Of a stretch of 64,000 nt of DNA, positions 37,091 to 49,389 are shown piece after piece. The notes under the pieces were generated by a model, which ran no database searches, was not told the origin of the DNA, and saw only the letters and a list, made by a program, of their open reading frames with translations. The stretch covers positions 11,179,887-11,243,886 of the forward strand of contig CM034392.1 in assembly GCA_019925095.2 (NCBI GenBank), read 5' to 3'. Source of the stretch: Dendrolimus kikuchii (taxonomy: Eukaryota > Arthropoda > Insecta > Lepidoptera > Lasiocampidae). Every line of letters begins with the position of its first letter. The first letter of the stretch is position 1. The position numbers were made by a program, and so were the translations under genes.

Positions 37091-38514
37091 TATATCCGTT
37101 GCATGGTTTAGGAGGAGTTAGCGGATATACAGATACACGCAAACAGATAGACGCGGAGAGAGCCTTTGTTTTATACTATGTAGAGATGTCCCAATATTCG
37201 AGTTTTAGTTCCACAAGCAGGTTTAAAAGTGGAATCCTTAAGAAATTATGATATCCGTCCCTCTGTCCTTCTTCGCATGGTACGTGTAAGTAAGAGCCAA
37301 TATGCTTGTACCTCCGAAGTTCATGTGCTCGGATGCGTCGCAACACTTGCGCCCCTGGGTAAAGATCGCCCTGTATACATAGATAACACTGAAGTCAATA
37401 AATTCACTTTTCATTATATTTGTTACATTTATGTTTTATTGTTTTATAACATTAATGCTGCGGCCACATCTGCGTTATTGTTAAAGATTTATACTGTGGC
37501 CGAATGCGTCTTATCTAAAGTAAAATATTTTCTATAACATGTTGTAGAAAATATTTACTTTTTGTTTTTTATTTCTATACTCTTTCGAATATAAAAAACT
37601 TATAAACTGGTCCACGGTTGACGAAGAAATCGCGTAACAAACTTACAAAAAAAACAACAATCAGTCGAATTGAGAACCTGCGCTTTTTTGGAATCAGTTA
37701 AAAGATAACGCTATTAACACATTGCCACATCTGCGGGATGCGGCCTGTTAGTATCTGTAATACCATCGAAAATGAAGTCGCGCCTTAATACATTCTACGT
37801 TAATTATAAACATAGTTTAAATAATAAACAGTCGCGTTTTCGCCAAAATGTGCATTGAATTTTTGTAAGTATCTCTGTATACTAATTATGTAAAATATGC
37901 GAAATATGTGTTCATTTGAATCTAAACCCTAAATTTCATTCACTTCAACAACGCCATCTATCCAAAGAAGAAGTAAATTGAATTCCGTAAACGTACTGCT
38001 TTCAAAGTTATGAAGGTAACCAATACTGTTATTTCGAAGAAAATTAAATTAGTGATTCAAAAAATGTAACTGTTATTTATGTGTGGGTGTTGCCAGATTT
38101 CGTCTAAATATTGCAAACTACGCTAAATATATAATTTTGCATGAAATTTCTTTTTAGCCGCCTACGCCGGAACGCCTTTTGTATTCAAATAGCTGCATTT
38201 AGATTTATGAACTGGAAGTAGTCTATTTACTTGCGTACTCTTACTTCCAGGCAGTTACGGTTTGTTTACGATATTATAAATCCATTTTATTTAACCAACA
38301 GCTGTCTTTATATTGTGATGTATTTATTACTTTACCGTGTTTATGTCCTGTAATAAATTATGAATAATTAGAGCTTACCGCTCAGTTATGTTCGCGTAAT
38401 TATATTGGGGAAATAACTCCTTTTTCCGGGATAGAAAATATTCTATGTCCGTCATCATTGTCCAAAGTATTAATATTGGATACTCTCTGCGGTTTAGTGC
38501 TCAAAGAAAGAAGA
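37091..38514. other. Intergenic DNA, nothing certain
   Basis: 37093-37160 has a GGTTTAGGAGGAGTTAGCGG block related to 8935. The open frame at 37229-37537 shows no domain. The rest is AT-rich. Confidence 0.35.
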
Positions 38515-38620
38515 TTTGCGCTGAAAATCAACGTTGTGTCCGATATAATTCCGGAACAGCAATAAGCTGGAGTGCAAACTTTGTTTGCTGAAAATGAGGC
38601 GTACATATTCTCAAAATTTG
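38515..38620 (-). repeat. Dispersed repeat, partner of 49390-49485
   Basis: The reverse complement of this segment matches 49390-49485: TTTGAGAAT, CATTTTCAGCAAACAA, TTGCACTC-AGCTTATTGCTG and GACACAACG occur in the same order. It is non-coding and the family is unknown. Confidence 0.65.
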
Positions 38621-38689
38621 TATTTTTTTTAAATCATATGTATGCAATGTAAGTACGTCCCTATTTCATCACATAAACATATCTATCTT

Positions 38690-38870
38690 TTTTTATTATA
38701 TTTGTCTAAAGGTTGGTCTGTCTAGATCATTGAAATAGAGATGTTTCAGATTAGATTCCTGGCAGGGTAAATTTCAGAAACAGACTTTCTGTTGTTTACT
38801 CTGATCTGGGTGTCTAGAATCAGCCGCAGAGTTATCCGTTGCATAAAATCCATATTACAAGCGTCTCGCT
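38690..38870 (+). mobile_element. Diverged SINE copy
   Basis: Contains a degraded B-box region (AGATTAGATTCCTGGCAGGG), then GTTTACTCTGATCTGGGTGT and AATCAGCCGCAGAGT, parallel to the SINE at 8441-8695 in order and spacing. It is an older copy. Confidence 0.5.
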
Positions 38871-39151
38871 TTATTTATATAATTAAGAAATATATATGAA
38901 TATATGTATATGATGATCTGAGATTTATTTGCTAAGTAAAATTCAAATAAAACCCTATCCCGCGGAAAAAATCTTATTTTCCGATATAAAAATAACTGTG
39001 CTTATTCACGTACTAAGTACATAACAATATGTATATGTCTACGAAATTTTCAGTAAATTGGTTCATTCTAAGTGCTGTAAAAAAGGAACCATAGCTGGGC
39101 ACCGTTAATGAAATAGTTAACTTCGTTAATCGCTAATCCGTTACTGAAAAA

Positions 39152-39392
39152 GTTAACTTCGTTAAAAGTTAAAGCGTTACATTTCAGAAAATTTAACGCG
39201 AGTTAACGTTAATCGTTAATCCGTTACTGAAGAAGTTAACTTCGTTAAAAGTTAAAGCGTTACATTTCAGAAAATTTAACGCGAGTTAACGTTAATCGTT
39301 AATCCGTTACTGAAGAAGTTAACTTCGTTAAAAGTTAAAGCGTTACATTTCAGAAAATTTAACGCGAGTTAACGTTAATCGTTAATCCGTTA
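39152..39392. repeat. Three tandem copies of an 83-bp unit inside the hAT element
   Basis: Unit starts (GTTAACTTCGTTAAAAG) are at 39152, 39235 and 39318, exactly 83 bp apart; the third is slightly shorter. The units are almost identical. Each carries several TTAACG/CGTTAA motifs, which could act as subterminal transposase-binding sites. Confidence 0.93.
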
Positions 39393-39719
39393 CCACGTGA
39401 TAAAATTTGCATCTTCTTTTAAAAACTGTTGGTCCTGGAAGTTACCAGGTTAGAAACAAAAAAAAGACGGGTATAATTATTAGAGTGTTCAATACAGGCA
39501 TCTTGACAAACAATGTTTTTTCATTCATTTGGATTAAGGTTTAGAATTTATTTTATTAAGATAGACTACTTGCGTTCTGGACGAAACTCTCATTAGACGT
39601 ACTAATTTTAAGACGATTTGATAGTAATATAATGACCAATTGGTATTTAGACGAATTGCTACATAGACCACTTACATCTTAGACGAAACAATACTAACCC
39701 GTCCAATTTATCTGTCAAA

Positions 39720-39890
39720 TTAGTCATCTGGTATAATATGAATATTCCCCTTCATGAACATTAATATGTTGAGGTTCTCGTCTGAAAGCGAGGCTCGTTT
39801 CGGCTGTAGTATATCCTTGCCCGTGGAGAAAAGACGTTCAACTGCAGCGCTTGAGAGTTTAGCAGTATTATATATAATAAACAGATTGCG
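39720..39890 (-). pseudogene. hAT transposase C-terminal dimerisation-domain remnant
   Basis: The minus strand reads RNLFIIYNTAKLSSAAVERL, then FSTGKDILQPKRASLSDENL, then a short tail ending in TAA at 39720-39722. SSAAVERLFS and PKR-LSDE are the conserved core of the hAT C-terminal dimerisation region. The rest of the transposase is missing, deleted between this piece and the ends. Confidence 0.88.
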
Positions 39891-40057
39891 ATTGTGCTGG
39901 ATTAACGATTAACGGACTGTGGGAAATTTAACGGAAGATAACGAGTCCGTTAACATATTTTTAAGTTAACTTAAAAGTTAATCCGTTACTCGAAATGTCA
40001 ACTTCGTTAATTAATGATTAACGGATTAACGAGTTAATGCCCAGCTATGAAAGGAAC

Positions 40058-40357
40058 AGACAAACATCCATAAATAGTTGCATATATATTTATATAATAT
40101 GAACATCATTATGCTTTCTTGAAATGCAGGCCGGAGTGGTGGCAAAGGTCTTGATAACCCTCAGTTTACGACTTACGATAGTCTTTGGCAATTTGACGGA
40201 TGTAGCTAGATAATAGTAGGTACTAATTTGCGTTCTAACAAGCACGCCCACAGCGTTTTGGATATTCAGATAACTTCATCCTTCATGACATATAATCTAA
40301 TAAAATAAAAAGAAATTAATTTAATTAAACCTCATGCATTCACATTTTTTTTATCGC
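40058..40357. other. Intergenic DNA, nothing recognised
   Basis: AT-rich spacer of about 300 bp between the hAT element and the LINE tail. Nothing recognised. Confidence 0.4.
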
Positions 40358-40645
40358 AGGAGTTCAGCAGACAGGCAGACGGCCCACTTGATGGAAAGCG
40401 GTTACTATCGCCTATGGACATTTGCAACACCAAAGATGCTACAAATGCGCTGCTGCTCTCTTAAGGGAAACTGGAACCTGGTCACTAATGCCGGAACAGA
40501 ACTCAATATTGTTATGGCGACATATTTTAGACCAGGGGTGGTAGCCATCCAGTCGGGGAAATGCCCTACCACCTGGCTGTGGGTTGTTAAGTCGCCTCTT
40601 ACGACAGGCCGCCCGGCCGCAGGAAATTGTATTCTTTCTCATACA
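40358..40645 (-). mobile_element. LINE 3' end, complete tail copy
   Basis: Matches 33978-34266 in inverted orientation from GGCCGCAGGAAATTGTATTC (40617) back to GTTCAGCAGACAGGCAGACG (40361). A T-run at 40345-40353 is the poly(A) tail on the minus strand. Open frames across it are pieces of LINE ORF2 and their shadows. Confidence 0.7.
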
Positions 40646-40800
40646 TACAACATACATACATACATAACTTCACGCCAGTTCCCTTGCGGGGTAGGCACGA
40701 GCAACAGAGCGCCATTCAGGCTTATTCTTACATACCTCACTTGCTTCTTTGACATTCGTAACTCTTGTCATGCACGCTCGTCTGTTCTTAAGGCTCCTGA
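40646..40800 (-). mobile_element. SINE-like retroposon with (ATGT)n tail, copy 2
   Basis: The reverse complement carries AGGAGCCTTAAGAACAGACG, GAATGTCAAAGAAGCAAGTG, AGAATAAGCCTGAATGGCG, GGGAACTGGCGTGAAG and an ATGT-repeat tail at 40646-40668. It matches 48314-48463 and abuts the LINE tail. Confidence 0.75.
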
Positions 40801-42485
40801 CATCACCTTCTGCTAGTACACGATCAATTTGATTATGGAAGGTGTGTCGTAAAAAATAAAATTGGCATAAAATATTCTTTATCCCATACAGGTATATACA
40901 AGCAAACTAAACTGGTATAATACACGGCACTTCGTATGACACGTTGGCATGAGTGAGATGTACGGCTAAGATCGCGTATGTTCGATTTTGGAGAGCAGAC
41001 TTTTTTCATCACTGTCATTCAATGATGTAACAGGAGTTATATATAGATATGAGACTGACAGGGCATTGAGTGACAGAGAGAACCCTCAACAAAACCGATG
41101 ATAGCTGATCTTAAACATAATTATCACTTTTCTTCCCGACATGATATATCAAGTGCCGAGTACTGTACATGTTGTTATGATAAGTACGTACATTAGGTGG
41201 ACTTATCACTAGAAGTAATTTCTAACGATCTTCGTATGACCAGAAGTATGGTAGAAAAGAGAGTTAAAATTATAAGTAATCACTATTCTATAGGTTTCTT
41301 CTAGGTTCGTTATTAGGTCATCTATGTGTGAAATGTTCAGAAATCTGATAATATTAGCCTCTATCTTCATAGTAATTAATGTAAGCACCAGTTCTCTGAT
41401 TGAGATGTAGAGCAGACACTTGAAATTTCTTTACAGAGTTTGAAGCTTAGATCATATAAACGTCCAATGGTTTGAAGCTATAAGGAACCCAATGCCCATG
41501 GTTCAAGCCTCAACACATAATTATAGCTTTCATTGAGTGTTACATATTTACGTCGATTGAATGACTGTGTTGTTTCTTCATTATTTAAATAAATGTCATA
41601 ATAAGATCGATGCCCTCAGGTGAAACGGATCTAGACTAAAGGAAATGTGATATTGTATGACTCTTTATCGAGCATTTGAGTGTTGACAGAAAAGTCAAAG
41701 CGATATACGTCCAGTAAACTTCGACCTCTGTATCTTTTATCACATTCAAGAACAACATCGTAAGTAGCACGTAATCGTTTTCATAAGTCTCTAATCATAA
41801 TTTGCTTAACTTATTCTAATACGTAAATGGTTTATAAGTTTATTACCTTCATAAAAATAAAATAAATGTCAAAAAACTGGCCAAGTGCCTTTCGCTCCAC
41901 ACTCAGTAAAATATTGAAAAAGATTCTATACTGAATGTGGATATTTATTGATCTCTATGAATTATATTAGAAATTTAGAAAAAATTAAAGCGTCAGATGA
42001 AAGGATTTTTATATATCCTAAAAAGCATTTTACCGAAAACACCACAGATCTCAAAAACTGCCGGAGCTTGTTCAAATTAACATCCGTTAATATAAAAGTA
42101 TTTTTCATGAGCTTTGCAACTGTATTTTAGACTTCTGACAGAGAGGCCGGGAGGACACAAAATCAAAAGGGCATCATGGCACACTACCAATTTATTTAAA
42201 TAATAAAATCATCTTCATGGTTTTCAAGGCCTTTATAAGTACCTATAACTCACTGCGGTTCTAGGTAGATCTTTGATTTTTTTAAAATTCATCAATGATG
42301 TGCCACATAACTCTGTAGCGGCTTAGCCACATATATATAGTCTAATAGTCTTCAAGTAAGATGGCTGTGACATGCATACATGGATGAAGAATAGACAGGC
42401 GTTATGATATAAATATAAAGTTTTGTTTTTGGCCTTTGCCATTTCGGAACACTAAAAATGACACGGATGAATACAGATGAATATA
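40801..42485. other. Intergenic DNA, nothing recognised
   Basis: AT-rich. The open frame at 41948-42130 has no recognisable features. No RNA gene was seen. Confidence 0.4.
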
Positions 42486-43766
42486 TTAGGTTGGGGAAAA
42501 AGTTTCTTCGCATTTTATATAAAAATTCAAAAGGTTTTTTTATAAAGTTTATTTACATTTGACTAAAGTATGTAGGTGCCATTTTGTTGGATAACTTTTT
42601 GCCATCTTGTAGGTAGGGACGTGATCCCATTACTATAAAAATTTTGGGGCTTCTGATCAAAAAACTGCGACAAGTGGTTTTGGCAGTCCTCTCGTGATGT
42701 TAACCTGACACTGCCTAAGGAATTCTGCAGAGACCGAAACAGGTGAAAATCTGAAGGTGCAAGGTCAGGAGTATACGGCGGATGCATTAGCACCTCCCAG
42801 CCCAACTCTCGTAATTTTTCCTGAGTGGCTAAAGATGTGTGAGGCCTAGTGTTATCATGGTGAAAAACCACATCCCTTCCGTTGATTAATTCCGGCCGCT
42901 TTCTCTCAACTTTTTGCTTTAATCTCATCAGGTGTTCGCAGTACAGTTCAGAATCGATGGTCCTGCCTGGCGGTAACAGCTCATAATGAATAATGCCCTT
43001 CCAATCCCATCATACACACAGCATCACCTTGTTGCGAGTTAATCCGGGTTTCGCCACAGTCTGTGAAGCCTGACCGGCCTTTGACCACGATCTTTTTCGC
43101 ACGTTCTTGTCGTACGTGATCCACTTTTCATCACCAGTTATCAGCTTCTTCAAAAATGGTTCGGTTTCATTACGTCGTAATAAAGAATCACAAATGAGTG
43201 TACACGGTTCATTAGGTCTCTTTCAGTGAGCTCATGAGGCACCCAAATATCGAGCTTTTTTGTGTACCCACATTTTTTCAAATGCGCCAAAACCGTTTTG
43301 TTGTCAATTCCCAGTTCTCCAGCTACATCGTAACTACTAATATGCCGATCTTGCTCCACTTTTTCAAAAATGGCATCAATTTTATCCGTAACAGGGCGAC
43401 CAGAGCGACGTGCATCTTTGATATCAAAATTTCCGGATTGAAAACGTTTAAACCAAATTTGCGCTACTCTCACAGATACTGCATTAGGTCCATAAACATC
43501 ACAAATTTTTTTCGCGGCTTGTGTTGCATTTTTACCTTTTTTCTAGTAAAATTTTAAAATGTATCGAATTTCTTCATTAGATTCACTCATTTTAACAATA
43601 AGAAAAACAAATAAAAATCACACATTTTCCTAATTTGAATTTGTCTTCTTTAAAATTAAAACTTTTTAATGATACCAAAACCAGCCAGATACGAATGGTA
43701 TAGTCAAAGAGATCTTATTACAAGTTCATACATACTATATGCGAAAAGACTTTTTCCCCAACCTAT
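42486..43766 (-). mobile_element. mariner element, full length with both ends
   Basis: The left end TTAGGTTGGGGAAAAAGT and the right end ACTTTTTCCCCAACCTAT (revcomp ATAGGTTGGGGAAAAAGT) are inverted repeats. TA dinucleotides flank both sides, the normal mariner target duplication. The 1,281-bp length is typical for a complete mariner. The transposase gene lies on the minus strand and is dead. Confidence 0.95.
42563..43590 (-). pseudogene. mariner transposase (DD34D), three lesions
   Basis: Starts MSESNEEIRYILKFY at 43590, where codon 16 is TAG (43543-43545). It continues ATQAAKKICDVYGPNAVSVR and WFKRFQSGNFDIKDARRSGR (two helix-turn-helix DNA-binding units with the GRP hook) and WVPHELTERDLMNRV. 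A frameshift follows near 43180-43200. The catalytic region then reads LITGDEKWITYD (first Asp), and a TGA at 43010-43012 replaces a tryptophan in the VWWDW motif. Next come VFHHDNTRPHTS (second Asp) and PDLAPSDFHLF (third Asp), with 34 residues between the last two, which defines DD34D. It ends at 42563. All catalytic residues are still readable, so the inactivation is fairly recent. Confidence 0.93.
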
Positions 43767-44319
43767 TATAACTATAGAATACGTTGAGGGAGATAAGCTT
43801 GGAGCATTTAGAGGGGTTTAATATAAGATTTTAACGAATGACGTTACTACGTTCGAGGTGATACGATTATTATTATGACATGTTTGTCTTCATTATTACA
43901 AGTATTTTTAGCACGGTATCAGCACATTTTGTGCAAAAATAAAGGGTGGAGATAACTATACGATTAACATAGAGATAGTGTTGGACTAAACATAAATGAA
44001 AGTGTGTGGGCGGTATCATTAGGGAATTATTATTAATTCATGTTTGCGTATTCCATAGTGCGTCAATTTACCTTACTTAATGGTTAATTGTCGTCACTAG
44101 TCTTCTTGGTGGGTAGTAGACATGCTAAGGCTGTTGTTTTGATGTGCAGTTTTATTTTCAATAACTGTGTAATAATAGTTGATAATAAACAATACTTGGA
44201 TAATGATTGTTTTTAAGCAAGAATTGTGTTATGTGTGTTTTAAAAATCAATCTTCCGCGATGCCACAAGGACTCTCTCGTTTGGCGTCAGAAACGAACTT
44301 CTTTGCTGAATAATAAAAC
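43767..44319. other. Intergenic DNA, nothing recognised
   Basis: AT-rich. No feature recognised. Confidence 0.4.
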
Positions 44320-44615
44320 AACGTTTTAACGGTATTAAGCGCGGTAATTTATTTGATTTTTGTTATTCCGACGTTTCGGCCACTTTTAAGTGGCCGTGAG
44401 CACGGAAGACAAAGATGTCAAGTGTCAACGAGTATTGTTAAACTTTTATTTAGCCTACCGCCAACTTGTTCATTTTAATTATTTAGTTTTAATTTTGTTT
44501 ATGGTTATTATTTACTCTATGAGAGCCTAATCTAATTTACCACCGCTTCGCAACATGTTGGCTTGAAGAGAAGAAGCGGCGCAAGAAACTCTTCAGCAAA
44601 CATGCCTAACTCTAA
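44320..44615. repeat. Stacked retroelement fragments
   Basis: CGTTTTAACGGTATTAAGCG (44324) relates to the inverted repeat at 22256. CCGACGTTTCGGCCACTTTT and AAGTGGCCGTGAGCACGG (44369-44405) form a GC hairpin of the type seen near the ends of Penelope-like elements. CCGCTTCGCAACATGTTGGC and AAGAAGCGGCGCAAGAAACT (44542-44592) match 30130-30200. No reading frame survives. The Penelope attribution is tentative. Confidence 0.45.
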
Positions 44616-46738
44616 TAATTTTATATAATATTAAAATGGTATGGTTTTCTTTGCTGAAGCTTCCAGTAATACATACATAAAACACGAGTCTTGCTTTCAC
44701 CTGATGCCTATTTCCTTGAAGACTATATTAAAATTTGAAAACGAAATTTGAACTGCAAACTTGAATATTAAAGAAGATCCATAAAACGTAGTGAGCCATA
44801 TTTAAAATAAAAATAGTAATTTGGTATAATATATATGTTTACAATATTAAAATATGAAATAGTGATAAAATAATGTCTGATGGCGCTCTTTAGTCTTCTA
44901 GAATTTAAGACTTTTTAGATTTTCACTGGGCCATTGTCATTCGTATGTAGGTAGTAAATATTTTTGTTCCATAAATGTCTAGCACCTACAATACTTTTAC
45001 ATTATTAATCAGTGAAATTATGATGCAAAACTTTTTGTTATCAAACGATGAGTAGCAAACTGAAAACTGGGTCATTAATATAGATATAAATATAGATTAT
45101 CATAGGTATTAGGTATATAGACTGATTCATTTGTATGAAGAGAAAAAAGATGTGTAAATGTTAACAAATCGTTTGCTGTCAAAATTGATGCATTTTGGGA
45201 TTAATAAATAATATTTTCACTATCATTTCTTGACCGAAACTAATAACAGTAGACAATCCAGGTGTTATATATAACGATTATTTAAAATATATAAACAGAA
45301 TTATACTTAAAAATGGTGCACAATTCTAATTTGCAAAGAAATTATATAAACCATTGAACATCATTACGTTATATGATCGCGTAATTTGGATGAAAAATGT
45401 ATTGCAAAGCATATCTTTTGCAACAAATAAGGGAATATTAATATTCATCTTACTGTACTGTACTACTATTACTATTCATCTACATACTATTCATTACTAT
45501 TACTATTACTATTACTATCCATCTTCCAAAGTAAAATTAACAAATAATAGAGGAGCGGACGGATTGTCAGATACTTTTTATACTCTTATAAAAATTTCGC
45601 AGTCTCATATATTTTTTACGAGCGTACAAACTTATAACGTCATAAGTTTGTACAAGTAAAAGGAGTCAAAGAGCTCATAATTGTTTAAGCGATAAAGAAT
45701 TTATTATCATGACATTTATGACATCTTAAACGCCTATTTTTTATGTGTAAATAATTTTAGAATTTATTATGACATTATTATGTCCTATTATTCTGTTGCA
45801 GTAACGGGTATTAGATTTGTCAATGACATGATAAATCTAAATCTAGGTCGCAGGCGTTATCACGATCAAATTGGGATCGAATAAAATACTAATTGGCATA
45901 GGTCAAAATGTACAGAACGCGGACTTTGTGCCATTCATGTAATTTCTTTTGGTTTGCCTTATCAGAAGTGGGTCGATTATCACTGCTTCACATGTATTAT
46001 AGTTGTCTAATGATATTGTAGTTAGATTAGTTTAATAATATTCAATCAATAAAATTTTGCTATAATTGCATGTAGATTTCATGTTAATAAATTTTAAAAT
46101 TGAATTTAACAGATTAGTTATGATTCTACCTACCCCTTTTCCCATAGTTTTTTTAGTTCCTGATGTACTTAGGAAAAAAGTGGTGTAACAAAATCCCTAA
46201 CAATATGTTTTCTTTTATTTGTATTTAATATGTTCGTGATTTTTCAAATATGTATTTTGCAATACTACATGGTTTAACACAGTTTTTACAACTTGTAAAC
46301 GAGTGTTGTAGTAACAGCATTATTCACATTCATTGCAGTCGTCTAGAAAATTTTTCATCGTATAATATACTTTCTCGTACAAACGTTGTTTTACTAATAA
46401 AGACGTTGCAATGACTTTGTGTACTAATTTCAAAATTGCTTAAACGTTTTGTTTTGTGATTTTATTGTAGAAATATATCTAAAAACGACAAAAATATTTT
46501 TATGATTTCCGTTACTTGACCATCACAAGAAAACTCTTTTGTCCTGATATATAGGTATAAAATACAGTAAACATATGATGTATATTTTAAGAGAATGCAT
46601 ATATAGAATTAGTAATTAGTAGCAAGTAACCAAGCTAACCAGTGCGACTGAAGTCCTTTTTTCTTTACTAGAGGTTTCTCCGCGGCTAGGCCACGTAAAA
46701 AACCATACTCTATATTACGTACAAAAAAAAATTAGGTG

Positions 46739-46740
<2 letters not shown>
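44616..46740. other. Intergenic DNA, nothing recognised
   Basis: AT-rich, with small trinucleotide-like runs (ATTACT, 45462-45518). 46672-46700 (ACTAGAGGTTTCTCCGCGGC) resembles the 3' end of a Helitron-like repeat. No gene was recognised. Confidence 0.4.

Positions 46741-46787
<47 letters not shown>
46741..46787. repeat. (TA)n microsatellite
   Basis: Uninterrupted AT dinucleotide run of about 47 bp. Confidence 0.95.
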
Positions 46788-46791
<4 letters not shown>

Positions 46792-47399
46792 TTCAAGTTT
46801 ATTGTTGAATTCACTACAATTACAAAGAAACTAAGTCAATTAGGCTAGTCAAGAAGTTAAAAAACGTGTTAATTCTTGTTAAAACTCCTAAAAATATGAG
46901 CGATAGATCTTTCGATTCGGAATGACTTCTAGACAAATGTATCTCAAAGATGTATTAGCACATAAAATAATTTTAAGATAAAAAAACGTCATTTCATTTT
47001 TCGTTGATAAAAACTTAAATTGATATTTAAGAAATTTGGAAAAAACATCCTTGAAGAGGAAGAAATTTCCAATGAAAAATTTCCACGCTGAAAATAGGTC
47101 TCCGCTCAGCCGTTACGACATATGCGCACTGCCGCTAATAATATTTTATATTTTTTTATACTAACAAATATCAATTTATAAATTTCAATAAATTATGGTA
47201 TCATCAAGAAACTTGAAAGAGTAAACCCCCGTTGGAAAAAAATTAAGTCAATTTTTCAAAAAGTTATGCTATATTTTTTGACCAATCTCCGTTCTCATAA
47301 ATAACGACATAAGAGTTTAAATAATAACCCTATACATTTTATGTTTCGTGGAACCCTTCTTATATACAAACTTAAAAAGATCACGCGATAAAAGTTGAT
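46788..47399. other. Intergenic DNA, nothing recognised
   Basis: AT-rich, with no coding signal. Some sentence-like repeats (for example CCTCCGCTCAGCC-type blocks) are too weak to assign. Confidence 0.35.
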
Positions 47400-47830
47400 T
47401 GAAATTTATTATTTTGTTTGTAATTAATGACACGTGGACAACCTGACAACGTATTTGTTATTGAATTGCAGCGATGGTTGCCTACATCGCAATTGCAGCG
47501 CCATCTATTTTACTAATCCGTCTATTCCAAGTAAACGACATCTCTTATTGGGATAAAACGTATCTTAAGTGTTGATTCGGGATATAAGCCATCTCTCTGT
47601 CGAGTTTCGTTCATATACGTTCTGTACTTTTCAAAAAGGATGCGATCGCAGCGCTAACTTTTTCGATATTTTAGCTTATCACGCGGAAACAACTTTATTT
47701 ATCAGGATAAAAAGTATCCTAAGTTACGCCCCGAGATATGGGCTAGCTCTGTGACGAGTTTCATTTAAATCTGTTCAGTAGTTTTCACGTGATGCTCTAA
47801 CAGACAAACAGCAACAAATTTTAAAAATTG
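47400..47830 (-). mobile_element. Helitron-like repeat family B, inverted copy
   Basis: The reverse complement matches 7650-8010 and 50088-50460 block by block: GTAACTTAGGATACTTTTTA, GCGCTGCGATCGCA, GGCTTATATCCCGAATCAAC and ATAGACGGATTAG. It begins (minus strand) with a CACGTGAAAACTACTGAACA block, the equivalent of which forms the hairpin at 50028-50087. It is non-coding. Confidence 0.6.
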
Positions 47831-48300
47831 CATTTTCGAAATCTCCTACTCCGATTATCCCCCCTGATTTTTTGTTCATTTTTAAACGCATTGTACAAAC
47901 TCGAACTATTTATAGATTTATTATAGTATATAGAAATATAGATAGATAAATTATACACAAAAAGTGACATACAAAACTATAAAAGTTACATACAAAGCAT
48001 TCGTTCTTTTGTTTGAATTTAAAATTTTTGTAAATAATTATTTCTCTTTATACATACACCTATACCGACCAATGGTTGATTCTTACTTTGTAGCGACCGT
48101 TTAATATTTGACATAAGCTCCATACAAGTAATGTCAAAATTCAACCGATGGTAAGGCAGGGAATGAATAGGACTCAGCCATGAGGTTAGATGTTACGGTA
48201 CAAAGGCGAGCTTAACCCTAAAAGAGCCCAAGATAGAAGGTTTCTTGAATAAATTATCTACTTACATTTAATTTTAGCCCAATATGCATTTTAAATTAAG
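47831..48300. other. Intergenic DNA with small MITE relic
   Basis: 48060-48160 is the partner of 19985-20075 (shared CATTACTTG / GACATAAGC-type blocks, inverted). Otherwise unassigned. Confidence 0.4.
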
Positions 48301-48313
48301 AATATCACGTGCT

Positions 48314-48463
48314 CAGGAGCCTTAAGAACAGACGAGCGTGCATGACAAGAGCTATGAATGTCAAAGAAGCAAGTGAGGTATGTAAGAATAAGCCTGAATG
48401 GCGCTCTGTTGTTCGTGCATACCCCGCAAGGGAACTGGCGTGAAGTTATGTATGTATGTATGT
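48314..48463 (+). mobile_element. SINE-like retroposon with (ATGT)n tail, copy 3, with 13-bp target duplication
   Basis: A 150-bp insert from CAGGAGCCTTAAG to the ATGT tail is flanked by the perfect 13-bp direct repeat AATATCACGTGCT at 48301-48313 and 48464-48476. This is the clearest copy of the family. There is no obvious A or B box in this part, so its head may be truncated. Confidence 0.9.
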
Positions 48464-48476
48464 AATATCACGTGCT

Positions 48477-49389
48477 TCTGGTGCAAGAAACACCCTAAGG
48501 AAACTTCCACATAGGTATTTAGTTTTCTGATGTGTGAAACTTGTGGCAATTCGTTTTCGATAAGCGTGACGAGCAGAATCCAGCAGTTGGTAGTTTGTGG
48601 CCTAATATTATATGTTAACCAATGTAATAGGAAATCTTATGGATATATGAACAAGTTGTAGTCATAATAATATGCACATATCTTACAATGCTTTTGAATT
48701 ATTCTTGCCTTAATACAATGCTAGAATAAATCGTTTTCCTCGACAAACGGGCATCGAGCCAGTTTCCTAATTCTTTCGCTAATCTCCTCTTGGAAATAAA
48801 TCAGCGTTGTACTTTCCGCTACCAAAATATTGTTACTGTGAATATGGGTTTTTAATATGCAATGAGAACGATTATTCTTTCCTAACGAATAGTCGTATAA
48901 ATCTTATAGATTTATCACAATAAAAGACTGAAAACTTTTGCCTTTTTTCTCAAACTTATGAGTAGTTATGACATTTCTGTAAGATTGCTAAAGCGTAAAC
49001 TGGAAAAAGAAATAAATATATCAAAAGAGGCCTATTCTTATTCAATGTTCGTAAGGATGACAAAAAACATGTATGATGCGGCAGAATGACCGGCTCCCCG
49101 CCTAGTTGGAGGAACGCAACACACGCCGCCCGCCTCTGCCGCAGGGTTATCACAATATTTTGTACTAGAGTATTTTTTATAAAATATTACATATATATAA
49201 CATTATTGTTCACAATAACAAAAATTACAAAAAAACACATACAATACTTTATTGGCAAAACAATAGAGGCACGTTTATTTCTAAAAACGATCTCTCCCAG
49301 GCTGCCAACATTAGAAAGAAAGAAAAACATATTTGAAGTAATAGTGACGTACTTACATTGCTAACATGTATCTTAATAATAAAAGCATA
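48477..49389. other. Intergenic DNA, nothing recognised
   Basis: AT-rich except for a GC-rich patch at 49085-49145 (CTCCCCGCCTAGTTGGAGG) that could be a retroelement scrap. No gene was recognised. Confidence 0.35.

Larger units (their letters stand above)
39090..40049 (-). mobile_element. hAT deletion derivative with 8-bp target duplication
   Basis: The ends share a perfect 12-bp inverted repeat: CATAGCTGGGCA at 39090 and TGCCCAGCTATG ending at 40049. The element is flanked by the 8-bp direct repeat AAAGGAAC at 39082-39089 and 40050-40057. An 8-bp duplication is the hAT hallmark. The subterminal regions are packed with GTTAAC/TTAACG motifs, including an 83-bp tandem repeat. Only a C-terminal scrap of the transposase survives (minus strand), so this 960-bp copy is non-autonomous. 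Confidence 0.92.

Noticed and set aside
44369..44405. Hammerhead ribozyme of a Penelope-like element
   Set aside because: On the minus strand a GGCCAC/GTGGCC stem is followed by GAAAC-GTC as in such ribozymes, but the invariant CUGANGA core is not there, so activity cannot be supported.
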